Positions 1-9,600 of a stretch of DNA of 64,000 nt are shown in pieces. Location: positions 31,516 through 95,515 of the forward strand of contig DASVPR010000038.1 in assembly GCA_036389485.1 (NCBI GenBank). The letters are read 5' to 3'. The notes under the pieces were generated by a model that did no database searches, was not told where the DNA came from, and was given only the letters and a program-made list of their open reading frames with translations. How positions within the stretch are numbered: position 1 is the first letter of the stretch; each line of letters starts with the position of its first letter. Source of the DNA: CADCVT01 sp036389485 (GTDB taxonomy: Bacteria; Actinomycetota; Thermoleophilia; Solirubrobacterales; Solirubrobacteraceae). A program made the translations under genes and the position numbers.

Positions 1-3000
1 GCGTCGGGTCCGGCGTGGGATCGGGCGTCGGGTCCGGGTCGGGATCCGGCGTGGGATCCGGATCGGGATCGGGCGGCGGCGGATCGGGCAGCGCGAGCCG
101 CTGGACGTTGTTCGCGGGCGCGGGATCGCCCTCGTTCGCGGCGACGGACGGCGCGAGCGCGATGCTCGAAGGCCTCGTGCCGTCGTCGACGGCGATCACG
201 ATCGTCAGGCGGACCTCCGCGCCGTCGGCCAGGTCGCCCAGCTCGCAACGGATCCCGCCGTCCGGCTCGATGGTGCAGGCGCCCGCGTTCGACGTGACGG
301 AGACGACGGTCGCGCCGGGGAACGGGCCGTCGGTCACGACCACCCCGGTCGCCCCGGACGGGCCGTGGTTGACGACGCGCAGCTCGGCGGACCACCCGTC
401 CGGCCCCTCGACGGGCGGATCGTCCGCGACGACCTCGACGTCGGCGACCGGCACCGGCGTGAAGTCGACATGGGCCTGCGCGTCCGGCGGCGTGGGATCG
501 GGCGTGTCGGAGGTCGCGTCGACCGGCACGGTCAGCGGGCCGGAGGCCGCGGGCCCGACCACGACCGGGATCACCAGCTCGAGCTCGTCGCCGACGGGCA
601 GCGAGGCCGCGGCGCACGTCACGATCCGCCCGGCGAGCCCGCACCCGGCCGGCAGCTCCTCCGCGACCGCGTCGAGCCCCTCGGGGAGCGTCACGGTCAC
701 GACGAGGTCGTCGGCGTCGGAAGGCCCGTGGTTGGTCACCCCGACAGACAGATCGACGACCTCGCCGACCTCGCCGGACGGCGGCAGCGCAGCGGTCGTC
801 CGCAGGTCCGCGATGCCCTCGGGGACCGGCGCCTCGTCCGCGTCGTCGTTGGCCGGCTCCGGATCGGGCTCGTCGGCCGACACCGCCGCGGCGACGGGAA
901 GCGCGTCACCGGCGGCGCTCGCCGGCACGTCGCCGCCGAAGGTCACGATCGCCGAGCCACCCACCGCGAGGTCGCCGAGGGTGCACGTCAGCACGTCGCC
1001 GGCGCGCGAGCACGAGGTGCCGGCGGGGGCGTCCCATGTCACGTTCGCCAGCGCGGGCGGAAGGTCGATGGCGAGCGTCACGTCGTGGGCGTCGAACGGC
1101 CCGCCGTTGCCGACCTCCGCGGTCCACGAGACGTCGTCGCCCGCGATGAGCGGCCCGGGCGTGCGCGTGAGCGTCACGCCGAGGTCCGCCTCGACCGCGA
1201 CCGCGCCGAAGTCCACGCCGCCGGTCGAGCTGCCGCTCACCGCGTTCACGGTCGCCGAGCACGGGTCCGGACGCGTGCACTCCCAGCCCGCCGGCACGCC
1301 GATCGCGAACGTGTGGTCGCCGGGCGCCAAGCCGTCGACGGACCAGGTCCCGTCGGCCGCGGTGGTCGCGGCGGCGACAGAGGAGCCGTCGACGAACACC
1401 TCGATGCCCTCGAGCCCGCCTTCGCCGGCCTCGCGCGCCGCGCCGTCGTTGTCGGCGTCCTCGAACACGACCCCGCTCGCGGCCGACTCGCGCCAGCCGC
1501 CGAGGTCGCGCGTCGCGGTCTCGCCGCTCGCGAGCGTCGCGCTCGCGCTGCACGTGCACTGCCAGTCGGCGCCGAGCGCCGCCCGCACCACGTGGGCCCC
1601 CGGCCGCAGGCCGCCGAACGAGTAGGCGCCGCCCGCCGCGGTGGTCACCGCGGCCTCGCCGTCGTCGAGAACGCCGTCGTCGTCGGCGTCGAGGTACACG
1701 TCGACCGACTCGACGCCCGATTCGCCGCCGTCACGCGACCCGGACCCGTCGGAGTCGTCGTAGACGACGCCGTCGAGCGCGACGGGGCGCCAGACCGCGA
1801 AGTCCAGCCCTCCGGCGGTGTCCCCGGCGGCGACCGTCGTGGCGCGCGAGCAGGGCGCGTCGCACGAGAAGCCGGCCGGCGTGGCGATCCGGACCGTGTG
1901 CGCGCCGTCGACCACCGAGATCGAGTACGTCCCGTCCGCCGCGGTCGTGTCGGACGGCTCACCGGCGTCGTGGACGCCGTCGTCGTCGGCGTCGTCGTAG
2001 ACCTCGACGCCCGCGATCCCAGAGTCCCCCGCGTCGCGCGTGCCGCCGGCGTCGAAGTCCTCGTACACGGCCCCGTCGAGCGCGCCGCCGGCGAGCAGCT
2101 CGAAGTCCTGGCCGGTGACGGTCCCGCTCGACACGACCGTCACCGCGCGCCGGCAGGGCGACGGGCTCGCGCACGTCCAGCCGGTCGGGGCGACATGGCG
2201 GATCGTGTGGTCGCCCGGCGCGAGCGCGAGCGTGTATCCGCCGCCGGCGCCGGTCACCGACGACGTCTCGCCACCGTCGAGCGACCCGTCGTCGTCGGCG
2301 TCGGCGAAGACGGTCCAGCCCGCGAGCGGCGCGCCGGTGTCCTGGCGCGTCAGCGTGCCGGTCACGTCGCCGGTGGTGAACGCGCCGAAGTCGACGTCCT
2401 GCGCGCGCTCTGCGGCCTCGAGCGTCAGCGTCGCGGTGCACGGCGAGGGGTACGAGCACGTCCAGCCGGAGGGCTGCGACGCCGAGCGCACGACGTACGC
2501 CCCCGGCGCGAGCCCGTCGAACGAGAACCCGCCGTCGGCCGCAGTCGTCGCGTCCGGCTCGCCCGCGTCGCGCGTGCCGTCGCCGTCCTCGTCCAGGTAG
2601 ACGGTGCGCCCGGCGAGGCCGTCCTCCGCGGGCTCCGGGTACTCGCCGTCGGCGTCGGCGTCCTCGAAGTAGACCCCGGTGAACGAGGCGGTCGTCCACG
2701 AGGAGAAGTCGTTGCCCGCGGCGGCCGCGCCCGACGTCAGCGCCACGAGGCGCACGCACGGGTCGGGGCGCGAGCACGTCCAGCCGCCCGGCAGGACCTG
2801 GCGCACGCGGTGCGTCCCGGGCTGCACGCCGCTGAACGCGTAGTTGCCGCGGTCGTCGGTGGTCGTCGTGACCTCGCCGGCGTCGAGCGACCCGTCGTCG
2901 TCGGCGTCGAGGTAGACCGTCCGCTCGGGCTGGTCGTTCTCGCCGAAGGCCTGGGGCTGCCCGTCCGCGTCGCGGTCGGTGAAGAGGTGGCCGGAGATCG

Positions 3001-6000
3001 TCCCCGTCGAGTGGACGCCGAAGTCGTTGCCGGGATGGGAGGAGCCCGACGTCAGCGCGAGGTCGTGGTGGCAGGGCGTGGGGCTGTCGCACGACGAGCC
3101 GGCCGCCGGCTCGAGGCGCGCCTGCCAGGCCTGCGCGGTGATGCCGTCGAACGCGTACGCGCCGGTCGCGTCGGTGAGGACGGACGGCTCGGAGCCGTGC
3201 CGCACACCGTCGCCGTTGCCGTCGAGGTAGACGCGCCACCCGGCCGCGCCCGGCTCGCCGGGCTCGCGCGCGGCGCCGTCGGCGTCGAGGTCCTCGAACA
3301 CCGTGCCGGTCACGGCTGCGCCGAGGTAGGACCCGAAGTCGCGCCCGCCCGCGGTGGCGCCGGAGGCGAGGGTGACCGTCGCCGAGCAGGGCGACGGATG
3401 CGAGCACGCCCAGCCGCCCGGCATGACCGGCCGCACCACGTACTCGCCCGGCCGCTGCCCGCCGAAGGAGTACGCGCCGGAGCCGTTCGTCGTGGTCTGC
3501 GGCTCGCCGCCGTCCGCCGTGCCGTCGCCGTCGAGGTCGACGTACACGGTCCGGCCCGAGAGAAGCGGGTCGCCCGCCTCGAACGCCGACCCGTCGAAGT
3601 CGGCGTCCTCGTACGCGACGCCGGCGATGGTCCCGCTCGTCCACGACGCGAAGTCGCGGCCGGGGGAGGAGGAGCCCGAGGTGACCGTCACCGCGTGGCC
3701 GGAGGCGGGCGCCGACTGCGTCCACCCGCCGGGCAGCACCTGGCGGATCGTGCGCGCGCCCGGCGCAAGTCCGGTCAGCGTGTACGCACCGGTGCCGCCG
3801 CTCACGGTCGAGGGCTCGCCGGCGTCGAGCGCGCCGTCGCCGTCGGTGTCGGAGTAGACCGTGCGCCCGGACAGCGCGCCGTCCCCGTCCCCGTCCGCGT
3901 CGGTGTCCTCCAGCACCGAGCCGGAGACCGAGCCCGTCGTGTAGGAGGCGAAGTCGCGTCCCGTGAGCGGGCCGGTGGCGGTCGCGACCGTGTACGAGCA
4001 CGGCGTGGGGGCCGAGCACGTCCAGCCGGCGGGCAGCACCTGCCGGACCGTGTAGGTCCCCGGGTTCAGCCCGCTCAGCGCGTACGCGCCGGACCCGTTG
4101 GTGACCGCCGAGGTCTCACCGGCGTCGAGGACGCCGTCGTTGTCGGCGTCGACGTAGACGGTGCGCCCGCTCAGCGCGGTGTCGCCCGCGCCGTCCGCGT
4201 CCGCGTCCTCGCGCACCGTGCCGGAGATCGTGGCCGGGCCCCAGACGCCGAAGTTCTGGCCGGTGTCGGACTGCCCGTTGCCGATCGAGCCGCTGTTCTT
4301 GCATCCCGCCGGCGCCGAGCACGTCCAGCCCGCCTGGGCGACGAGCTTCACGTCGTACGCGCCGTTCGGGACGCCCGTGATGTTGTAGAGCCCCGCGGAG
4401 TTGGTGGTGGCCGACGGCTCGCCCGCGTCGAGGACGCCGTCCTTGTCGTTGTCCACGTACGCCACCCAGCCGGACAGGCCGGTGTCGCCCGCCTCCGGCA
4501 CCACGCCGTCGGCGTCGCCGTCGCGATACACCGTGCCGGACACCGACCGCGAGACGTAGTCGCCGAAGTCGCGCGCGGTGGCGGTCGCGTTCGAGGCGAG
4601 CGTCAGCGCGTAGGTGCAGCCGGAGGGCGAGACGCAGGCGTACGCGCCGTTCGGCGCCTGGCGCAGCGTCCACGACCCCGCCCGCACGCCGGTCAGCGTG
4701 TAGGCGCCGGTGCCGCCGGAGACCGCCGACGGCTCGCCCGCGTCGATCGCGTTGTCGCCGTCGTAGTCGACCCACTGCGTGAAGCCCGCGACGCCGTTGT
4801 CCCCGGCCTCGCGCACCCCGTCGCCGTCGACGTCGTCCCACACGGTGCCGGTCACGGTCGCGTAGCGCGCGAGCGTGAAGTCGCGGCCGCTCGCGGTCAG
4901 GCCGGAGGTGAGCGTGGCCGCGTGCTCGCACGTCGCCGCCGGCGCGACGCAGTACCAGCTCGCGCCGGGCAGCGTGACCCGCACCGTGTAGGCGCCGGGG
5001 GCGAGGCCGCCGATCGACCACGCGCCGGAGGCCGACGTCGTCGCCTGCGGCTCGCCCAGGTCGAACGCGTCGTCGCCGTCGGCGTCGAGGAAGACCTGCG
5101 CGCCCGCGACCGGCGCGCCGCCGGACTCGAGCACGGTGCCGGCGAGCGTCGCCGCGGCGTAGCTGCCGAACTCCAGCCCGCTCACCACCGACCCGGACGA
5201 GAACGTGTGCTGCGACGAGCAGGTCGCGGGCGTCGTGCACGTGCGGCCCGCGATCGCCACCTGGCGGATGCGGTAGGTGCCGGCCGGGATGTCCTGCACC
5301 GTCCACGCCCCGGAGGCGTCGGAGACGGCAGAGGGCTCGCCGGCGTCGAGGGCGCCGTCGTCGTCGAGGTCGGCGTACAGCGTCGCGCCCGCGAGCCCCA
5401 GCTCACCGGCCTCGCGCACCCCATCGCCGTCGACATCGTCGAACGCGATCCCCGACGCGGTCGACGGCCCGAGGTTCCCGAAGTCGTTCCCGGTCGAGTT
5501 CCCGCTCGTCGTGAACGTGCGCGCGTAGTGGCACGGGCTCGGCTGCGAGCACTGCCAGCCCGCGCGCGGGACCTGGCGGACCTTCGCGCTGCCCGCCGGG
5601 ACGTCGAGGATGCGGTAGAAGCCGGTCGCGTCGGACACACCGGAGGGCTCGCCGGCGTCCCACGCGCCGTCGTCGTCGAGGTCCGCGTACATCCGGAACC
5701 CGGAGAGCCCGGGCTCCCCGGCGTCGCGCGCGCCGTTGCCGTTCGTGTCCTGGTACTCGGTGCCGGTGGCGGCGCAGGACTGGATGTTGACCGGCACCGG
5801 GCTCGTGTAGTCGATCATCGCCGAGGAGATCGAGGACGACGAGCGCGAGTGGACCTGCATCTGCAGGAAGCCGAAGCACGGGCTCGCGCCCATGCTCGAG
5901 AGCACCGCCGGGATGTCGATCGCGGCCTCGCCGAACGCGTTCTGCGGGAACACCGCGCCGTACGCGGCCGGGTTGACGTAGTTGGCGATCGCGGCGGCCG

Positions 6001-6616
6001 CGTTCATCGTCCCCTGGAAGCGGCCGGCCGGGATGACGCCGGACCCTGTGAACGTGCCGTTCGCGCCGTTCGGGCATGCGGCGGGGCCGGAGCCGTCGCC
6101 CGTCCAGCGGTACAGGCTCGTCTGGAGCGTCGAGCCGCCGACCTCGAACGAGAGCAGCAGGTCGCCGGTGTTGCGGCACGGGATCGTGGTGCCGGTCGCG
6201 TTCGTCCACGTCGTCGCGCTCTGGTTGAGCTCGAACGTCAGGAAGGTGTTGCCGGTGGTGTCGTTGCGGAAGAACGCGAAGTGCCCGAACGTCGTCGCGG
6301 CGGACGACTCGGGGTTGGCGAACGCGACCCGGAGGTTCGACTTGCCCGGCGTGCAGCCGCCGGCCGAGCGGTTGAACGCCCACTGGTTCGGCGTCAGCTC
6401 CTTGACGCCGCCGACGAAGCAGTCGTCGTTGGCGTCCGGGGACTCCTTGACGACGCCGGCCGCGACGCCGCCCTGCCAGTCGAGACCCAGCCCGTTGTCC
6501 TCGTTGCCGTCGCCCGAGTCGTAGGCCGAGCCGGCGAGCGGAGCCGCGGCGGCGGGCGCCGCGAGGGCGAGGATGGCCGCGAGCGCGGCCACCGCGGCAG
6601 GGAACGCGCGGCGCAT
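1..6616 (-). CDS. Giant secreted SdrD-B-like repeat protein with DUF11 domains (3' end outside window)
   Basis: The reading frame is open from ATG at 6616 to the window edge, at least 2205 codons with no stop. Residues 1-27 form a signal peptide (MRRAF then an Ala-rich core ending APAAAAP). Residues of about 28-278 form a unique N-terminal domain. From about 279 to 1800 there are 15 tandem repeats of about 100 residues, each with a DADxDG-type acidic loop, DAGEPS, a GAYxxxGLxPG turn, GWTCSxPxPC and a closing DFGxY. These match SdrD B-like (Cna-B-like) beta-sandwich repeats. Three DUF11-like domains follow (NHGPSDA and NGGPFDA motifs), then a PDPDPTPDP linker at the edge. Family knowledge suggests a calcium-stabilised surface stalk; the adhesion role is inference. 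It lies 71 bp downstream of the dehydrogenase gene on the same strand. The C-terminus and any anchor are outside the window. Confidence 0.9.
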   Translation of the reverse strand, partial: MRRAFPAAVAALAAILALAAPAAAAPLAGSAYDSGDGNEDNGLGLDWQGGVAAGVVKESPDANDDCFVGGVKELTPNQWAFNRSAGGCTPGKSNLRVAFANPESSAATTFGHFAFFRNDTTGNTFLTFELNQSATTWTNATGTTIPCRNTGDLLLSFEVGGSTLQTSLYRWTGDGSGPAACPNGANGTFTGSGVIPAGRFQGTMNAAAAIANYVNPAAYGAVFPQNAFGEAAIDIPAVLSSMGASPCFGFLQMQVHSRSSSSISSAMIDYTSPVPVNIQSCAATGTEYQDTNGNGARDAGEPGLSGFRMYADLDDDGAWDAGEPSGVSDATGFYRILDVPAGSAKVRQVPRAGWQCSQPSPCHYARTFTTSGNSTGNDFGNLGPSTASGIAFDDVDGDGVREAGELGLAGATLYADLDDDGALDAGEPSAVSDASGAWTVQDIPAGTYRIRQVAIAGRTCTTPATCSSQHTFSSGSVVSGLEFGSYAAATLAGTVLESGGAPVAGAQVFLDADGDDAFDLGEPQATTSASGAWSIGGLAPGAYTVRVTLPGASWYCVAPAATCEHAATLTSGLTASGRDFTLARYATVTGTVWDDVDGDGVREAGDNGVAGFTQWVDYDGDNAIDAGEPSAVSGGTGAYTLTGVRAGSWTLRQAPNGAYACVSPSGCTYALTLASNATATARDFGDYVSRSVSGTVYRDGDADGVVPEAGDTGLSGWVAYVDNDKDGVLDAGEPSATTNSAGLYNITGVPNGAYDVKLVAQAGWTCSAPAGCKNSGSIGNGQSDTGQNFGVWGPATISGTVREDADADGAGDTALSGRTVYVDADNDGVLDAGETSAVTNGSGAYALSGLNPGTYTVRQVLPAGWTCSAPTPCSYTVATATGPLTGRDFASYTTGSVSGSVLEDTDADGDGDGALSGRTVYSDTDGDGALDAGEPSTVSGGTGAYTLTGLAPGARTIRQVLPGGWTQSAPASGHAVTVTSGSSSPGRDFASWTSGTIAGVAYEDADFDGSAFEAGDPLLSGRTVYVDLDGDGTADGGEPQTTTNGSGAYSFGGQRPGEYVVRPVMPGGWACSHPSPCSATVTLASGATAGGRDFGSYLGAAVTGTVFEDLDADGAAREPGEPGAAGWRVYLDGNGDGVRHGSEPSVLTDATGAYAFDGITAQAWQARLEPAAGSSCDSPTPCHHDLALTSGSSHPGNDFGVHSTGTISGHLFTDRDADGQPQAFGENDQPERTVYLDADDDGSLDAGEVTTTTDDRGNYAFSGVQPGTHRVRQVLPGGWTCSRPDPCVRLVALTSGAAAAGNDFSSWTTASFTGVYFEDADADGEYPEPAEDGLAGRTVYLDEDGDGTRDAGEPDATTAADGGFSFDGLAPGAYVVRSASQPSGWTCSYPSPCTATLTLEAAERAQDVDFGAFTTGDVTGTLTRQDTGAPLAGWTVFADADDDGSLDGGETSSVTGAGGGYTLALAPGDHTIRHVAPTGWTCASPSPCRRAVTVVSSGTVTGQDFELLAGGALDGAVYEDFDAGGTRDAGDSGIAGVEVYDDADDDGVHDAGEPSDTTAADGTYSISVVDGAHTVRIATPAGFSCDAPCSRATTVAAGDTAGGLDFAVWRPVALDGVVYDDSDGSGSRDGGESGVESVDVYLDADDDGVLDDGEAAVTTAAGGAYSFGGLRPGAHVVRAALGADWQCTCSASATLASGETATRDLGGWRESAASGVVFEDADNDGAAREAGEGGLEGIEVFVDGSSVAAATTAADGTWSVDGLAPGDHTFAIGVPAGWECTRPDPCSATVNAVSGSSTGGVDFGAVAVEADLGVTLTRTPGPLIAGDDVSWTAEVGNGGPFDAHDVTLAIDLPPALANVTWDAPAGTSCSRAGDVLTCTLGDLAVGGSAIVTFGGDVPASAAGDALPVAAAVSADEPDPEPANDDADEAPVPEGIADLRTTAALPPSGEVGEVVDLSVGVTNHGPSDADDLVVTVTLPEGLDAVAEELPAGCGLAGRIVTCAAASLPVGDELELVIPVVVGPAASGPLTVPVDATSDTPDPTPPDAQAHVDFTPVPVADVEVVADDPPVEGPDGWSAELRVVNHGPSGATGVVVTDGPFPGATVVSVTSNAGACTIEPDGGIRCELGDLADGAEVRLTIVIAVDDGTRPSSIALAPSVAANEGDPAPANNVQRLALPDPPPPDPDPDPTPDPDPDPTPDPTPDPT

Positions 6617-6687
6617 GCCCCTGGTGGTCGCCCCGCGCGCGCGGCGGTTGACCCGTCCATTCGGCCACCGCACGCCCCGGTTTCTGG

Positions 6688-9600
6688 CTATACAGGCGCG
6701 GTGTCCTGGATCAGCGCGCGGATCTCGCGCAGCGCGACCGGCAGCGTCGTCAGGTCGTAGGCGCCGCCGGCGCGGATGTCGTCGAGGATCCCGAGCGAGC
6801 GGTCGAGCGTCGCCCGGTTCGCGTCCATCCACGCGCCGAGCCGCTCGTCGACGCTGCCGGGCCCGGGGCTCTCGTGCAGGACGTCGTCGGTCAGCTCCCG
6901 GTGCAGCGTCATCAGGTCGTCGCGCAGCGCGGCGCGGGCCATCGCCCTCCACCGGTCGTCGCGCGGGAGCACCGCGATCTGGTCGCGCAGCCAGTGCAGG
7001 CGCAGCCGCGCGCCGAGGCGGAAGTGCAGCGCCGCGACCGCCTCGACCGACTGGCCGGCGGCCGCCGCGACCTCGACGACGTCGAGCACCGCGAGCATCG
7101 CGTCGAAGCTCGCCGCCTGCGCGGCCAGCGGCCGGGGGATGCCGGCGGTCTCCAGGGTCGCGACGCGCGTGTCCCACGCGTCGCGGTCGGCGTCGACCAG
7201 GATCCCGGGCAGCGCCTCGCCCAGCTCGCGCGCGCCGTCGGCGAAGTCCGCGATCGTCGCCGCGATGTCGAGCGGCCGCCGGCGGTTGCGCAGCAGCCAC
7301 CGCGTCGCGCGCTCGATCAGCTTGCGCGCGCCGAGCAGCATCTCGAGCTGCGTGGAGGCGGCGATGTCGTGCCCGAGCCCGTCGACCTCGCGCCAGAACG
7401 GCGGCATGGCGAACACCTCGCGGGCCACCGCGTAGGCCCGCGCGATGTCGGCCGCCGACGCGCCGGTCTCCTCCTGCATCCGGAACGCGAACGTCGTGCC
7501 GGCGCGGTCGACCATGCTGTTGGTGACGAAGGTCGCGATGATCTCGCGCCGCAGGCGGTGGCGCTCCATCGCCTCGCCGAACCGCTCGGGCAGGGGGGAG
7601 GGGAGGTAGAGCGCGAGGTCCCGCGAGAGATGGGGATCCTCCGGCAGCTCTGAGTCCAGCAGGGCGTCGTAGACGGTGATCTTGCTGTAGGCCAGCAGCA
7701 CCGCCAGCTCCGGGCGGGTCAGACCGAGGCCCGCCGCGCGCCGCGCCTCGACCGCCTCGGCGTCCGGCAGCGCCTCCAGCTCGCGATCCAGCCGCGCGAC
7801 GTGCTCGAGGTGGCGGATGAAGCGATCGTGCACGTCGAGCATCGCCGGCGCCTGCGCGGCGGCGAGGCTGAGCGCCTCGGCCTGCCGGGCGTTGTCGCGC
7901 AGCACGAGCGCCGCGACCTCGTCGGTCATGTCGGCGAGCAGCCGGTCGCGCTGCTTGAGCGTCATGTCGCCGGCCGCGACGACCGAGCCGAGCAGGATCT
8001 TGACGTTTACCTCGCGGTCGGAGGTGTTGACGCCCGCCGCGTTGTCGATCGCGTCGGTGTTGATCGCCCCGCCGGCGAGCGCGTACTCGACCCGCGCGCG
8101 CTGCGTCAGCCCGAGGTTGCCGCCCTCGCCGACGACGCGGCAGCGCAGCTCGCGCGCCGTGACCCGGACCCCGTCGTTCGCCTTGTCCCCGACATCCGCG
8201 TCGGTCTCCTCCGAGGCGCGCACGTACGTCCCGATCCCGCCGTTCCACAGCAGGTCCACCGGCGCGCGCAGGATCCCCCGGATGAGGTCGTTCGGCGTCA
8301 AGCGCTCCGCGTCGAGGTGGAGCGCCGCGCGCACCTGCGGCGACAGCTCGATCGACTTCGCCGTGCGCGGGAACACGCCGCCGCCCTCGGAGATCAGCGA
8401 CCGGTCGTAGTCGTCCCACGACGATCGGGGCAGCTCGAACAGGCGGCGCCTCTCCGCGAAGGACGTCGCCGCGTCGGGGTCGGGGTCGAGGAAGACGTGC
8501 CGGTGATCGAACGCCGCGACGAGCCGGATGTGCTCGGAGAGCAGCATCCCGTTGCCGAAGACGTCGCCGGACATGTCGCCGATCCCGGCCACCGTGAAGT
8601 CCTCGGTCTGCACGTCGACGCCGCGCTCGCGGAAGTGGCGCTTGACCGACTCCCACGCGCCGCGCGCGGTGATCCCCATCCGCTTGTGGTCGTAGCCCGC
8701 CGACCCGCCGGACGCGAACGCGTCACCGAGCCAGAAACCGTGCTCCTCGGCGACGGCGTTCGCGATGTCCGAGAACGTCGCGGTGCCCTTGTCGGCGGCG
8801 ACGACGAGGTAGGGGTCGTCGTGGTCGAAGCGCACGACGTCGGTCGGCGGGACGACCTTGCCGTCGACGATGTTGTCGGTGACGTCGAGCAGGCCGCCGA
8901 CGAACTCGCGGTAGCACGCGACGACCTCGTTCAGCAGGGCCTCCCGCCCCTCCGGCGGCCGCTTGACGACGAACCCGCCCTTCGCCCCGACCGGCACGAT
9001 GAGTGCGTTCTTGACCATCTGCGCCTTCATCAGGCCGAGCACCTCGGTGCGGAAGTCCTCGCGCCGGTCCGACCAGCGCAGCCCGCCGCGCGCGACCTGG
9101 CCGCCGCGCAGGTGCACGCCCTCGACCCGCGGCGAGTACACGAAGACCTCGAACCGCGGCCGCGGCGCGGGCAGCAGCGGGATCCGCGCCGGGTCGAGCT
9201 TGAGCACGAGGCGCGGCGCGTCATGGAAGTGGTTCGTGCGCAGCGTCGCGCGGACGACCGCGAGGAAGTTGCGCAGGATCCGGTCCTCGTCGAGGCTCGC
9301 GACGCCCTCGATCGCGGCGTCGATGCGCTCGGCGATCGCGTCGGCGTCCTCGGCGTCGCGGCCGCGCCGGGGGTCGAAGCGCGCGGCGAACAGCTCGACC
9401 AGCTCGCGCGCGAGCGCCGGGTGCCGCGCGAGCGTCTGCTCCATGTAGCGGTCGCTGAACGTCGTGCCCGCCTGTCGCAGGTAGCGCGCGATCGCGCGCA
9501 GCACGACGACGTCGCGCCACCTCAGCCGCGCGCGCAGCACGAGCGCGTTGAACCCGTCGTCCTCGACCTCGCCGCGCCAGACGCGCGCGAACGCGTCCTC

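Noticed and set aside
365..6760. 2131-codon plus-strand open frame
   Set aside because: It lies antisense to the Sdr repeat gene. Its translation is Arg/Gly/Val-rich without domains, while the minus frame has a signal peptide and clear repeats. High GC keeps this frame free of stops.
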